A stretch of DNA of 64,000 nt from CBDFKF01 sp965248765 (GCA_965248765.1 CBDFKF010000004.1:2294001-2358000), one strand, 5' to 3'; counted from the stretch's first letter, positions 1-9,165 are shown. The notes: generated by a model not told the origin, from the sequence alone. Numbers and translations: made by a program.

Positions 1-1193
1 GTCAGCATGGGCTCCAGCCGATCCATCGCCGTGGACAGCAGCTCGGTCGAACTCGCAAAACACAAGCGAAGGCGCCCTTCGCCGGCTTCGCCGAACGCTG
101 ACCCCGGCGCCAGACCGACACCGGTCTCGTGCAGAACACGCCGCGCGAAGGGTACGCTTTCAGTCATGCCGTCGACGGCGAAGAAGGCGTAAAAGGCAGC
201 TTCGGGACGGGTCATCCGCACGCGTCGCATTCCGCTGAGCCGTTGGAACACGAGGTCGCGCGCGTGGCGGTAACGATCGACCAGGGAAGAAACATATGAC
301 TCGCCGTCCCGGATCGCCACAACCCCGGCGTACTGAGCAAACGTCGCCGCACCAGCGACGTTGTATTCGTTCATCATCTCGAGCGTGGGGCCAAGCGCCG
401 CCGGCGTGGTGAGCCAGCCCATGCGCCAGCCGGTCATCGACCACGACTTGGAGAAGCTGTTGACGACGAAGAGGAGATCCTCGGGATCGGCGATCTCGAG
501 GAACGATGGCGCGTACGCCCCGTCATAGACGATTCGGGCATACACTTCGTCCGCGATCACCCAAATACCACGCGCCCGGCAGAATGAGAGGAGCTCGGCC
601 TGCGCCTCGTTCCGCATCATCCAGCCGGTGGGGTTGCCGGGCGAATTGACGACGACCGCGCGCGTCCGCTCATCGCACGCATCGAACAGCTTGTCGAGGT
701 CGAGGTGCCAGCCTTGGCCTGTCGGCTCGAGCGAGACCAAGCGGGCCTCCGCCCCCATAATGCGGACACAGCCCAGGAAGTTGGGCCACAACGGCCCGAC
801 GATGACAACGTTGTCACCCGCACCGGCCACGCATTGAACGGCGATCATGATGCCACTCATGCCGGAGGCGGTTACGGTGACGCGGTCGGCATCGATCGTC
901 GAGCCATAAAGGCCGCTCATGTACTCAGCGAGCGCGTCTCGCAGCTCCGGGATGCCGCGATTGGGTGTGTAGAAGGTCTTGCCCTCCGCGAGCGCCTTCG
1001 CTGCAGCATCGGTTACGTACGTGGGCGTCGATTCGTCCCCCTCGCCGAACCAGAGAGGCACCACTCCATCGAGCAGCATCCCCTCTCGTGAGATCGCGCG
1101 GATTTGCGAGAACGGGAGATCGGCGATCTCCGGCCGGACTGCCAGCCCGTTATCCGGACCGGATTGAGGCCCGCCTGCAGCGCCCACCGTCAT
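1..1193 (-). CDS. PLP-dependent class I/II aminotransferase (C-terminus cut by window edge)
   Basis: Fold-type I aminotransferase transferring an amino group between an amino acid and a 2-oxoacid in the cytoplasm; the substrate cannot be read from sequence. The frame is open from ATG at 1193 to the window edge, giving 397 codons, so only a few residues are missing. Seen: VVNSPGNPTG, the ADEVYA segment, and the PLP-lysine motif SFSKSWSMTGWRMGW, all in the usual order. The start ATG overlaps the stop of the upstream FAH-family gene as ATGA, which fixes the start and implies translational coupling. Aspartate/aromatic aminotransferase-like is the best general label. Confidence 0.88.
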   Translation of the reverse strand, partial: MTVGAAGGPQSGPDNGLAVRPEIADLPFSQIRAISREGMLLDGVVPLWFGEGDESTPTYVTDAAAKALAEGKTFYTPNRGIPELRDALAEYMSGLYGSTIDADRVTVTASGMSGIMIAVQCVAGAGDNVVIVGPLWPNFLGCVRIMGAEARLVSLEPTGQGWHLDLDKLFDACDERTRAVVVNSPGNPTGWMMRNEAQAELLSFCRARGIWVIADEVYARIVYDGAYAPSFLEIADPEDLLFVVNSFSKSWSMTGWRMGWLTTPAALGPTLEMMNEYNVAGAATFAQYAGVVAIRDGESYVSSLVDRYRHARDLVFQRLSGMRRVRMTRPEAAFYAFFAVDGMTESVPFARRVLHETGVGLAPGSAFGEAGEGRLRLCFASSTELLSTAMDRLEPML

Positions 1194-2032
1194 GTTTCGA
1201 CCAGCTCCTGGCGTTGTTCGCCGAGTCGATCTATCCCAAGCTCCATCACATCACCGGGCTTCAGAAACACCGGAGGTTTCTGGCCAAGGCCGACGCCCGG
1301 CGGAGTCCCCGTGGTTACAACGTCGCCAGGAAAAAGCGTGAGAAATTGGCTGATGTAGCTGAGGCAATAGACGCACCCGAAGATCATCGTGCTGGTGTTG
1401 CCCTCCTGAAAACGCCTGCCGTTGACATCGAGCCGCATGCCGAGCGCTTGCGGATCCCCGACCTCATCCGGCGTCACTAACCACGGACCGATGGGCGCAA
1501 ACGTGTCCGCGCATTTGCCCTTCATCCATTGCCCGCCGCGCTCGATCTGGTGCTCGCGCTCGGAGACGTCATTCAGAATGCAATAGCCGGCGATGTGGGC
1601 GGCGGCTTCCGACTCGGAAACGCGGCGCGCCGTAGCGCCAATGACGAAGGCGATTTCCACTTCCCAGTCCGTTTTGGTCGAGCCCGGCGGGATCTTGACC
1701 GGATCGTAGGGCCCAGAGATTGCCGAAGTGGTCTTGGTGAACAGCACCGGCTCCTCCGGGATCGGTAGACCGGCCTCCTTGGCGTGATCGGCGTAGTTGA
1801 GGCCAACCGCGACGATCTTGCCGATCTCGGCGACGGGAACGCCGATCCGTGGCTCGCCGGAAACTGCCGTGAGCTTGCTGTGATCAAGGGCGCGCAGCCT
1901 GTCCAGCCCGGCGGGCGAGATCATCTCCGGCGTGATGTCAGCGACTTCGCGCGACAGATCGCGGATCGTCCCCTCGTCATCGAGCAGCCCCGGCTTTTCG
2001 TTCCCCGACGGCCCGTAACGCAGCAGCTTCAT
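1190..2032 (-). CDS. Fumarylacetoacetate hydrolase (FAH) family protein
   Basis: Member of the FAH family, cytoplasmic Mg-dependent enzymes cleaving C-C bonds of, or decarboxylating or isomerising, 2-oxo acids; the specific reaction is not evident. 280 aa from ATG 2032, preceded by GGAGG at good spacing; a longer frame starts at 2080 but lacks a better site. Seen: VGLNYADHAKE, then the metal-ligand segment DWEVEIAFVIG, NDVSEREHQIE, and GKCADTFAPIGPWL, all in family order. Its stop overlaps the aminotransferase start, so the two form an operon and may act in the same catabolic route (inference). Ureidoglycolate lyase and 2-hydroxyhepta-2,4-diene-1,7-dioate isomerase are closely related alternatives. 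Confidence 0.88.
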   Translation of the reverse strand: MKLLRYGPSGNEKPGLLDDEGTIRDLSREVADITPEMISPAGLDRLRALDHSKLTAVSGEPRIGVPVAEIGKIVAVGLNYADHAKEAGLPIPEEPVLFTKTTSAISGPYDPVKIPPGSTKTDWEVEIAFVIGATARRVSESEAAAHIAGYCILNDVSEREHQIERGGQWMKGKCADTFAPIGPWLVTPDEVGDPQALGMRLDVNGRRFQEGNTSTMIFGCVYCLSYISQFLTLFPGDVVTTGTPPGVGLGQKPPVFLKPGDVMELGIDRLGEQRQELVET

Positions 2033-2129
2033 CCGTGAGCCTCCCTGATTCGGTGTTTGGCCAGCTCGGGCGCCGGCCAAACACCGCAGCCGCAGCAGAC
2101 CGCGGTGTGTTCCGTATCTGATCGCTGGA

Positions 2130-2309
2130 CTAGCTGTTGAACAACTGCTCGGCCTCGCCCCGCACTGCCTGTTTGGCGGCGATCACCTCACGCGCCCGCA
2201 CGATTTCGCCTTCGAGTTCGGCGATAAGACGGGTCAGTTCTTCAATCGATATATCCTCGAGCTTCGGCTTCTCCGGCGCCGGCGGTACAACGAGATCGTC
2301 AAGGTCCAT
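2130..2309 (-). CDS. DUF1192 family small protein
   Basis: Short acidic and helical protein, 59 aa from the ATG at 2309, which has GGAGG a few bases upstream; an alternative ATG at 2321 adds four residues. It has the DUF1192 pattern: an N-terminal LDDL motif, a short proline-rich hinge, then SIEELTRLIAELEGEIVRA, a likely coiled coil, and a Lys/Arg-rich tail. Function unknown. It lies head to head with the quinone oxidoreductase gene at 2424, an arrangement I recall as common in alphaproteobacteria. Confidence 0.82.
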   Translation of the reverse strand: MDLDDLVVPPAPEKPKLEDISIEELTRLIAELEGEIVRAREVIAAKQAVRGEAEQLFNS

Positions 2310-2423
2310 GGCCACCTCCACGACGTTGGCGATGGTTTGCAGCGGCGCTTACTCGCGGCTTGTCAGTGTGAAGGGAACATAATAGACCTGCAACCGTCTT
2401 CTCGCCGCACCAGCCGAGCCACC

Positions 2424-3431
2424 ATGACCGCGACGTCCAACTATCCCGAGACTATGCAGGTGGCTGAGATTGCCGAGCCTGGAGGGCCCGAGGTTCTGCA
2501 GCCCGCAGAGCGTTCGACGCCGAACCCAGGGTCCGGCGAAGTTCTCATCCAAGTGGCAGCCGCAGGCGTAAATCGACCGGATGTCCTGCAGCGCCAGGGC
2601 GGATATCCACCGCCACCGGGCGCCTCGGACGTACCCGGGCTTGAGATCGCCGGCACCGTCGCCGCCGTGGGAAGCAGCGTCGTGGACTTCGCGGTGGGTG
2701 ATGCTGTCTGTGCTCTTGTGACCGGTGGGGGTTACGCTCAATTCTGTCCGGCGCCAGCGCCTCAAGTACTCCCCATTCCCGCTGGTCTGGACATGATCGA
2801 GGCGGCCGCGTTGCCGGAGACGTTCTTTACCGTGTGGACCAACGTGTTCGATCGCGGGCGGCTGCGGCCCGGCGAAGCCTTTCTTGTCCATGGCGGCTCA
2901 AGCGGCATTGGTACCGTGGCTATTCAGCTTGCTAACGCGTTTGAGGCGCGCGTGTTCGCGACGGCCGGCTCGGCTCGCAAGTGTGCCGAGTGCGAGCGGT
3001 TGGGGGCCGTCCGTGCAATCAACTACCGTGATGAGGACTTCGTTGACGCAGTGAAGTCAGAGACGGGCGGCCGTGGCGTCGACCTGATCCTGGACATGGT
3101 CGGCGGCGACTACGTGCAGCGCAACTTCAGCGCGCTTGCCGTGGAGGGCCGGCTGGTGCAGATCGCTTTTCTCGGGGGTTCGAAGACGGAACTCAACTTG
3201 ATGTCGCTTATGCTCAAACGGCTGACGCTGACGGGCGCCACACTGCGGGGACGTACCATAGAGGACAAAGCGGCGATTGCCAAGGCCTTGCGCGACCGGG
3301 TCTGGCCGCTTCTCGAGAGTGCGCGCGTGCGCCCCGTGATCGATTCCACGTTTCCGCTTGCCGATGCAACCAAAGCGCACGAACGCATGGAATCGGGTGA
3401 ACACATTGGCAAGATCGTGCTCACCGTTTGA
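2424..3431 (+). CDS. NAD(P)H quinone oxidoreductase, PIG3 family (zinc-free MDR)
   Basis: Cytoplasmic medium-chain reductase that reduces quinones with NADPH. 335 aa from ATG 2424; ATG 2454 (325 aa) is possible, and neither has a strong ribosome site. The N-terminal GroES-like domain contains NRPDVLQRQGGYPPPPGAS and PGLEIAGTV, diagnostic of the PIG3 subfamily; the Rossmann domain contains VHGGSSGIGTVAIQLA and ends HIGKIVLTV. The structural and catalytic zinc cysteines of alcohol dehydrogenases are absent, as expected for quinone reductases. It is divergent from DUF1192 and convergent with the DsbD-N-like gene. Confidence 0.9.
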   Translation: MTATSNYPETMQVAEIAEPGGPEVLQPAERSTPNPGSGEVLIQVAAAGVNRPDVLQRQGGYPPPPGASDVPGLEIAGTVAAVGSSVVDFAVGDAVCALVTGGGYAQFCPAPAPQVLPIPAGLDMIEAAALPETFFTVWTNVFDRGRLRPGEAFLVHGGSSGIGTVAIQLANAFEARVFATAGSARKCAECERLGAVRAINYRDEDFVDAVKSETGGRGVDLILDMVGGDYVQRNFSALAVEGRLVQIAFLGGSKTELNLMSLMLKRLTLTGATLRGRTIEDKAAIAKALRDRVWPLLESARVRPVIDSTFPLADATKAHERMESGEHIGKIVLTV

Positions 3432-3441
3432 AAGCCGCGCG

Positions 3442-3459
3442 CCCTAACGGCGATTAGGG
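3442..3459. terminator. Short inverted repeat between convergent genes
   Basis: CCCTAA and TTAGGG flank a six-base loop in the 22-base gap between the convergent quinone oxidoreductase and DsbD-N-like genes, overlapping the stop codon of the latter. There is no U-tract on either side, so a terminator role is only suggested by position. Confidence 0.25.
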
Positions 3460-4311
3460 GTGGTTCTCGATAACCACAGTGCGCTCGATAAAGCGATCGC
3501 CGTCGACTAGCGTGATCGTCAACGCGCGGCCCGCGAGCGGCGCCGCATCCTCGGCGCTGTACACCGCGAGCGTGATGCGCGCGCGCCGCGCGCCGTCGGA
3601 GAGGCGCACCCTCGGCGCACCGAAAGCCAGCCCTGGCGCCCCGTCAACAAAAACATCCGGCGAGGAAAACGGGGGCTCTGCGAGCGCTGAGACCTCGATG
3701 CCCGGCATCTCACCCGCGGCATCCGTGATCCCCTGAATGGCGAAGCCGACAAGCGCTTCCGCCTGCGGCACACGTTCGGCGTGCGCTATGATCAACGGTG
3801 CGAACGGCGTGGATCCGGCTGGCCCGGCGGGCACATCGAGGGTGAGCTCCGCCCGCACCGGCACACACATTTCATCGCAAACGGCATAGGCGAGATCGAG
3901 ACGCACCGAAAGCGGTTCGCCGGCGCGTTCTAGAAGCACCGTAATCGGTAGGACGACTTCGTCCTGATAGCCATAGGACTCATTACGGTAGAGTGAGAAA
4001 CGACGTGGAACCGGCCAGTCGATTCGGGCAGTCCGCAGGTTCTGCGACCCCGCCCAGCTGAAGTGCGGCGGAATGCCCCCGACGCCCGCTGACCGCCAAT
4101 AAGTATGCCAGCCGGGCTCGAGGCGTATGTGCAGCCCAAGGGTCACGGTCGCGGCATCGCCCACCGCTCCCACAGCCGATATCAGCCTTACTTGTGCAAA
4201 GTCGGTGCTCTGCCATCGCGAACCAGCCGCTTGGGACGAGGCCGTAAGAATACACGCGGCCGCCGCCATCAGCAGCGCCTGCAGGTACCTAGCGAGGCGG
4301 AGATGCTTCAC
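3454..4311 (-). CDS. Secreted DsbD N-terminal-domain-like protein
   Basis: 285 aa, starting at GTG 4311; the first 28 residues form a signal peptide ending ASSQAAG. The mature part begins with the family pattern VRLISAVGAVGD, then LEPGWHTYWRSAGVGGIPP, YGYQDEVVLP and a late AYAVCDEMCVPV with a CxxxC pair, matching the N-terminal periplasmic domain of DsbD-type thiol reductases. There are no transmembrane or thioredoxin domains, so it is a stand-alone periplasmic domain that may shuttle electrons or bind a partner (inference). No operon partner is close: quinone oxidoreductase converges on it and AlgH diverges from it. Confidence 0.75.
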   Translation of the reverse strand: MKHLRLARYLQALLMAAAACILTASSQAAGSRWQSTDFAQVRLISAVGAVGDAATVTLGLHIRLEPGWHTYWRSAGVGGIPPHFSWAGSQNLRTARIDWPVPRRFSLYRNESYGYQDEVVLPITVLLERAGEPLSVRLDLAYAVCDEMCVPVRAELTLDVPAGPAGSTPFAPLIIAHAERVPQAEALVGFAIQGITDAAGEMPGIEVSALAEPPFSSPDVFVDGAPGLAFGAPRVRLSDGARRARITLAVYSAEDAAPLAGRALTITLVDGDRFIERTVVIENHP

Positions 4312-4452
4312 GATTGAGATCGGTTTGACCGTGGCGCCAGCTTTTAGCGGTTTTCTCGCTCAAGGGCAGGTCATAATATTGTGAGTGCGGTCACTTGACG
4401 ATGTGTCTCGGAGGCTCGGAACCTCCCGGTTCCGGAGCGACGAGAGGGTGCG

Positions 4453-5022
4453 ATGAGTGCGGATGAAGTCGGATATCTCGAGGGCCAACTACTGATCGCG
4501 ATGCCGACGATGGGCGATCCGCGATTCGAGCGGACGGTGATTTACATGTGCGCTCACTCCGCCTCCGGCGCGATGGGTATCGTTATCAATCGGCTTGCTG
4601 ACAACGTCACTTTCCCTGACTTGCTCGGCCAGCTAGGCATCGAGCCATCGTCCCGCGGGCGCGAGATTCGTGTCCACTTTGGTGGGCCAGTCGAAATGAG
4701 TCGTGGTCTGGTGCTGCACTCGACCGATTACACGCAGGACGCGACCATGATCGTTGGCGAGAACATCGCGCTGACCGCCTCGATGGACGTTCTGAAAGCG
4801 ATCGCTCTCGGTGATGGACCGCGCCAAGGCTTGTTGGCGCTCGGCTATGCAGGTTGGGCGCCGGGTCAGCTCGACACCGAGATTCTGGCAAACGGATGGC
4901 TCCACGCACCGGCCGACGAGGCCATCCTCTTCGACAGCGATCTTGAGTCGAAGTGGAACCGCGCGATGACCAAGATCGGATTGGATGTCTCGATGCTATC
5001 GGGCAAGGCCGGTCACGCGTGA
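4453..5022 (+). CDS. YqgE/AlgH family protein
   Basis: 189 aa, matching the family length of about 185-190. Start ATG 4453 follows GAGAGGG. Seen: LEGQLLIAMPTMGDPRFERTV at the N-terminus, SASGAMGIVINR, FGGPVEMSRGLVLHS, and LLALGYAGWAPGQLDTEI, the characteristic order of this family. Cytoplasmic; the molecular role is unsettled, with a regulatory role in alginate production described for AlgH of Pseudomonas. Its last ten bases overlap the 3' end of the convergent acetyltransferase gene. Confidence 0.93.
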   Translation: MSADEVGYLEGQLLIAMPTMGDPRFERTVIYMCAHSASGAMGIVINRLADNVTFPDLLGQLGIEPSSRGREIRVHFGGPVEMSRGLVLHSTDYTQDATMIVGENIALTASMDVLKAIALGDGPRQGLLALGYAGWAPGQLDTEILANGWLHAPADEAILFDSDLESKWNRAMTKIGLDVSMLSGKAGHA

Positions 5023-5624
5023 TCGAGCATGAACCGCGGCCTCGCGTCGCCAGCGAGCAGCGCGAACAAGATGTGATCCTGCCAAACGCCGTTGATACGC
5101 AGATATTGACGGGCGAGACCCTCCTCACGAAAACGGCACCGCCGGAGAAGACGCTGGCTCGCCAGATTAGTGGGAATGCAGGCGGCCTCGAGGCGGTGTA
5201 GCCTGAGGTCCCCGAATACAAACGGGAGTATCGCCACGAGGGCATCCGTCATATGTCGCTGGCGAACGTGGCGCTTGCCGATCCAATAGCCAACCGAGCA
5301 CGAGCGGGCCACCCCGTAGCGCACATTGCTGAGCGTGATGCCGCCCAGCAGCTCGTCATCCGTCTGACGGAAAGCAAAGAACGCATAGCCCGTCTCTTCG
5401 CGGGCCTCACGATAGTAGCGTCGAAGACGACGACGATAAGCCGCCCTGGTGAGGGCATCGGCAGGCCAGCTCGGCTCCCAAGGAACTAGGAAATCGCGGG
5501 ACTCGGCGCGGAGCTGTGCCCACGCCGACCAGTCGCTTTGCTGGGGAGCACGCAACAGCACGCGCTCGCCGGTCAGGACGCGGCTCGCCCAAGGGGGCCC
5601 GAGGTTGCGGAGGAAGGAAGTCAC
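5013..5624 (-). CDS. GNAT N-acetyltransferase, RimJ/RimL type
   Basis: About 203 aa if started at GTG 5624, just inside the stop of the M16 peptidase gene; the frame is open further upstream but that part is only the shadow of the peptidase gene. Seen: LTGERVLLRAPQQSDWSAW, FLVPWEPSWP, GYAFFAFRQTDDELLGGITL, VGYWIGKRHVRQRHMTDAL and LHRLEAACIPTNLASQRLL, the canonical RimJ/RimL layout with acetyl-CoA contacts. The likely role is N-terminal or side-chain acetylation of a protein, for example a ribosomal protein; the substrate is unknown. M16 peptidase followed by this acetyltransferase is a recurring alphaproteobacterial pair. Confidence 0.85.
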   Translation of the reverse strand: MTSFLRNLGPPWASRVLTGERVLLRAPQQSDWSAWAQLRAESRDFLVPWEPSWPADALTRAAYRRRLRRYYREAREETGYAFFAFRQTDDELLGGITLSNVRYGVARSCSVGYWIGKRHVRQRHMTDALVAILPFVFGDLRLHRLEAACIPTNLASQRLLRRCRFREEGLARQYLRINGVWQDHILFALLAGDARPRFMLDHA

Positions 5625-5637
5625 CGACCCGTTACCG

Positions 5638-6927
5638 TCAATCGAAGCGGGCGCACGTCCGCTCGTACGTCTCGAGCCCGTGGATCGGTCCCAGCGCCGC
5701 CATAACTGGGCGGCCGTCGAGGAACCTCGACCCCACCCGTTGCACGGCGGCCCCATCGACCGCATCGATCTTGGCCGCCAGCTCCTCGCTCGGTATGACA
5801 CGGTCGTAGATGAGCAGATGACGGCCGATCTGCTCACATCGCGCCATTGAGCTCTCTAGCGACATCATCAAACCGGCCTTTAGTTGATTGCGTGCCCGTA
5901 CGAGCTCGTCCTCGCGCACCGATGCGGCAAGCTTGCCGATCTCGTCGCAGATCACAGGGACCAAGTTCTCGACGTCGCCGGCACCGGTACCCGCGTAGAT
6001 TCCGAACACCCCACCGTCGACGTATGAGGAGCCGAAACTGTGCACCGCATAGGCGAGGCCCCGCTTTTCCCGCACCTCCTGAAATAAGCGAGAGGACATG
6101 CCGCCGCCGAGGATTGTCGAATGCACCTGGGCCGCGTACAGGTCGGTATCGCCGTAGGCAACACCGTCGAAGCCGATGACCAAATGCACTTGCTCTAGAT
6201 CACGGGCCTCGCGGTAGTCGCCACCGCCGTAGCGGGCGGGCTCCGGCTGCTCGACTGCGCTCAATTCGAGCTCGTCGAACGCTGCGGCGACCACAGGGAC
6301 CAGATGAGTGTGTTCGACAGCGCCGGCCGCGGCGACGACCATCTGTTGAGCCTGATAGTGCCGGCCCATGTAGTCCCGCAAGAGACCGGGCGAGAAACTT
6401 TCGACCCGTTCGGCGGTGCCAAGAATCGAGCGACCAAGCGCTTGCTCGGGATAGGCCGCCGCCTGGAAATGGTCGAAGACGATATCGTCGGGGGTGTCAC
6501 GAATTTGTGCGATCTCTTGGATGACAACCGCCTGCTCGCGCGCAAGCTCGCGCTCGTCAAACACCGAGCGCTGAAGGATGTCCGCGAGGATCTCGACGGC
6601 AAGGCCGACGTCGTCTTTGAGAACGCGAGCAAAATAAGCGGTATGCTCGGCTGAGGTGTACGCGTTGAGGTGCCCGCCCACCGCTTCCACCTCTTCAGCG
6701 ATCGCCAGCGCTGAACGTCGGCTCGTGCCTTTGAAGGCCATATGCTCGAGCATGTGCGAGATCCCGTTGATCTCGGCCGGCTCATAGCGGGCACCGGTAT
6801 CTACCCACACGCCGATACTGGTGGTCTCGAGATGAGACATCTCGTCGGTCACGACGCGTAGGCCCGAGGGCAATACGTCGATACGAACCGTCATGGCGGC
6901 CAGCGACCGGCAAGCATGGTCCGACAC
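5638..6927 (-). CDS. M16 family zinc peptidase (mitochondrial processing peptidase beta-like)
   Basis: 429 aa from GTG 6927, which is preceded by GAGG at four bases; an ATG at 6894 lacks a ribosome site but is where many homologs begin. Catalytic inverted zinc motif HMLEH at residues 58-62 in GISHMLEHMAFKGT, with the distal glutamate in the ELAREQAVVIQEI segment. The second half has the usual VHSFGSSYVDGGVFGIYAGT and RARNQLKAG features of the M16 core. It probably degrades peptides; homologs gave rise to the mitochondrial processing peptidase. It lies seven bases after the M32 carboxypeptidase gene, at the end of the cytochrome oxidase gene series. Confidence 0.92.
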   Translation of the reverse strand: MSDHACRSLAAMTVRIDVLPSGLRVVTDEMSHLETTSIGVWVDTGARYEPAEINGISHMLEHMAFKGTSRRSALAIAEEVEAVGGHLNAYTSAEHTAYFARVLKDDVGLAVEILADILQRSVFDERELAREQAVVIQEIAQIRDTPDDIVFDHFQAAAYPEQALGRSILGTAERVESFSPGLLRDYMGRHYQAQQMVVAAAGAVEHTHLVPVVAAAFDELELSAVEQPEPARYGGGDYREARDLEQVHLVIGFDGVAYGDTDLYAAQVHSTILGGGMSSRLFQEVREKRGLAYAVHSFGSSYVDGGVFGIYAGTGAGDVENLVPVICDEIGKLAASVREDELVRARNQLKAGLMMSLESSMARCEQIGRHLLIYDRVIPSEELAAKIDAVDGAAVQRVGSRFLDGRPVMAALGPIHGLETYERTCARFD

Positions 6928-6933
6928 CGTGCC

Positions 6934-8442
6934 TCAATCGGCTGCTTTGTCAAGATAGCGCGCTCTGAGATGTGCTTCGAAGTCACCGACCGCGAGCGGC
7001 CGCCCTGTTGCCAGCCGGAGAGTGGCATCACGATCATAGCGTGCGCCGAGGCTGTGCACGTTCGCGCGAAGCCAGTTGAGCAGCGGCCCGAACTCGCCGC
7101 GGCCCACAGCCCCCACGATGTCGGGTGCCTGCGCCCGCGCGGCCGCGTACAGTTGCGCCGCGGCGACAGCGCCGAGCGTGTAGCTCGGAAAGTACCCAAA
7201 CTCGCCGGCATACCAATGAATGTCCTGCATGCAGCCATCACTGTCATCTTCGGGAACGAGCCCGAGATACCGTTGCATGGCCTCACGCCACGCCGCCGGC
7301 AGATCGGTAACTTCGAGCTCATTCGCAAGTAGGCGGCGTTCGAGATCGTACCGCAGCAGCACATGGGCCGGGTAGGTGACTTCGTCAGCGTCGACGCGGA
7401 TGAGGCCGCGCTCCATGCGAGTGTAGAGACGGACTAGATTCTCGGGCTCCCAGGCCGGCCCCGCGCCTCCGAAATGTTCGCGCAGCAACGGGGCGAGGAA
7501 AGACAGAAAGGCGCTCCCGCGACAGACCTGCATTTCAATAAGTAGCGACTGGCTCTCGTGCAGACTCATGCCGCCCGCTTCGCCGACCGGCTGGTTGCGC
7601 CAACGCGCTGGAAGGCCGCGCTCATAGAGGGCGTGGCCAGTCTCGTGTAAAACGCCCATCAGGGCCTGGGTGGCATCATCCTCGGTGTAGCGCGTTGTGA
7701 TGCGGACGTCGTCGGGGACTCCGCCCGAGAACGGATGATGGCTGACATCCAACCGGCCGAACTGGGCCTCCAGCCCGAGCCGCCTCATCAGCCGCTCCGC
7801 GAGGTCGCGTTGGGCAGCCATCGGGAACCGCCCGGAAAGAGCCACGGGAGCCGGGCGCGTAGCCTGCGCCGTGAAAGCGGCATCGGCCATGGCAGGCCGG
7901 AACGCCTCAAGATCGGCGAAGATACGATCCACTTCGGCGCCGCGAGTCCCCGGGTCATAGCCGTCAAGCAACGCATCGTACGGTTCAAGGCCAAGGGCGG
8001 CAGCGAGCGCCGTTGCGCGTTCCCGGACAAGTCGCACAACCTCGACTAGAAGCGGTGTCACCGCCACAAAGTCGTTGTCCGCACGGGCCGTGCGCCAGCG
8101 CGTCTCGCAGGCCGAAGTAGCTCGTGACAAGGCCTCGACCAGGTCCGGCGATACCGCATTGGCACGCCGCCATCGACGCGTCATGAGATCGAGGTTGCGC
8201 TGCTGCCAATCGTCCAGATCGTTCGCCGACGCCTTGGCGTTCGCCAGGAGATCGCCCAACGCCGGGTCGATGATGAGGTCGTGAGAGATCCGGCTGATAG
8301 TCGCGATCTGCTCCGCGCGGGCTTCAACGCCGCCGCTCGGCATCATCGTGGCGCTATCCCAATGGAGCACGGCGGCCGCCCCCTCAAGATTGGCGAGACG
8401 GCGGAAGCGGGCCTCAAGTGCGGCGTAGGCCTGGGCACCCAT
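6934..8442 (-). CDS. Carboxypeptidase Taq (M32) family metallopeptidase
   Basis: 502 aa, full family length. Zinc-binding HETGH lies at residues 266-270 with the family partner motif HESQS near 295; DVSHHPFSGG and VRITTRY precede them as in M32 enzymes. Metal-dependent carboxypeptidase trimming C-terminal residues in the cytoplasm. ATG 8442 is four bases from the SURF1 stop, so it is likely co-transcribed with the oxidase genes. In related genomes this slot between SURF1 and the M16 gene is, as I recall, usually held by threonine synthase; that gene is absent here. Confidence 0.93.
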   Translation of the reverse strand: MGAQAYAALEARFRRLANLEGAAAVLHWDSATMMPSGGVEARAEQIATISRISHDLIIDPALGDLLANAKASANDLDDWQQRNLDLMTRRWRRANAVSPDLVEALSRATSACETRWRTARADNDFVAVTPLLVEVVRLVRERATALAAALGLEPYDALLDGYDPGTRGAEVDRIFADLEAFRPAMADAAFTAQATRPAPVALSGRFPMAAQRDLAERLMRRLGLEAQFGRLDVSHHPFSGGVPDDVRITTRYTEDDATQALMGVLHETGHALYERGLPARWRNQPVGEAGGMSLHESQSLLIEMQVCRGSAFLSFLAPLLREHFGGAGPAWEPENLVRLYTRMERGLIRVDADEVTYPAHVLLRYDLERRLLANELEVTDLPAAWREAMQRYLGLVPEDDSDGCMQDIHWYAGEFGYFPSYTLGAVAAAQLYAAARAQAPDIVGAVGRGEFGPLLNWLRANVHSLGARYDRDATLRLATGRPLAVGDFEAHLRARYLDKAAD

Positions 8443-8445
8443 CGC

Positions 8446-9165
8446 TCACGTCGCCCGTCGAGCGCCGCGCCGATATAGGAAATAGATCACAGCAAGAGCC
8501 GCGGCGAGCGCATACCAGGTGATAGCGTAGCCCAGGTGATCGTTGCGGATATCCAACTGGGAGCGCCCACCGACGGGTAGGCCGCCAAGGTTGGGCTCGG
8601 GCCCCGCCTCAACCAGGATCGGCAGAAGATCAAGGTCAAGGTGCGCCGCCATCGCCGGCAGATCGATCCAATACCATCGATTGCCGGCCACATCATTCTC
8701 AGGCGTGAACGCATTGGGGCGACGTGCATGCCGGGCGATGCCCTCGATGGCCACGCGGCCCGCGCGCTGGCCCTCGCCCCGCGTCGCGGGCGCTACGCGA
8801 TCTTCCGGAACCCAGCCGCGGTCGACCAACACGACCGTGCCATCGGCCCGGACGAGCGGTGTCAGCACGTGACCGCCGGCTCGACCATTAAGCATCCGCG
8901 GTGTCAGATAAAGCTCCTGGTCATGGACAAAATGCCCCTCGATGCGAACGCGCCGGTAGTCGAAGGCATCGAGGCCCGACCGCTGGGGTAGCTCCACGGG
9001 TGCGGCGGCAAGTCCTGCCTCGATCCGTTCGATCAGATTCTGCTTCCAGGCGAGCCGCTGGAGCTGCCAGGTGCCGAGGCCGAGCAGCACCAGGACGGCG
9101 ATAGCCGCGATAATCGTGGCTGACAGTGACAACCGCCTGGACGAGGCGCCTGCTTCAGTCGACAT
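8446..9165 (-). CDS. SURF1 family cytochrome c oxidase assembly protein
   Basis: 239 aa inner-membrane protein with one transmembrane helix near residues 14-32 and another near the C-terminus (ITWYALAAALAVIYFLYR), the SURF1 architecture. Seen: LGTWQLQRLAWK at the end of helix 1, LDAFDYRRVRIEGHF, LTPRMLNGRAGGHVLTPL, VDRGWVP, and the late LGYAITWY. SURF1 helps insert heme a into subunit I of the oxidase. The start overlaps the end of the DUF983 gene by 11 bases; AGGA lies seven bases before the ATG. Confidence 0.93.
   Translation of the reverse strand: MSTEAGASSRRLSLSATIIAAIAVLVLLGLGTWQLQRLAWKQNLIERIEAGLAAAPVELPQRSGLDAFDYRRVRIEGHFVHDQELYLTPRMLNGRAGGHVLTPLVRADGTVVLVDRGWVPEDRVAPATRGEGQRAGRVAIEGIARHARRPNAFTPENDVAGNRWYWIDLPAMAAHLDLDLLPILVEAGPEPNLGGLPVGGRSQLDIRNDHLGYAITWYALAAALAVIYFLYRRGARRAT

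Noticed and set aside
160..444. Minus-strand 94-codon ORF opposite the aminotransferase region
   Set aside because: Arg/Ala-rich shadow of the aminotransferase in another frame; the aminotransferase frame has recognisable PLP motifs throughout.
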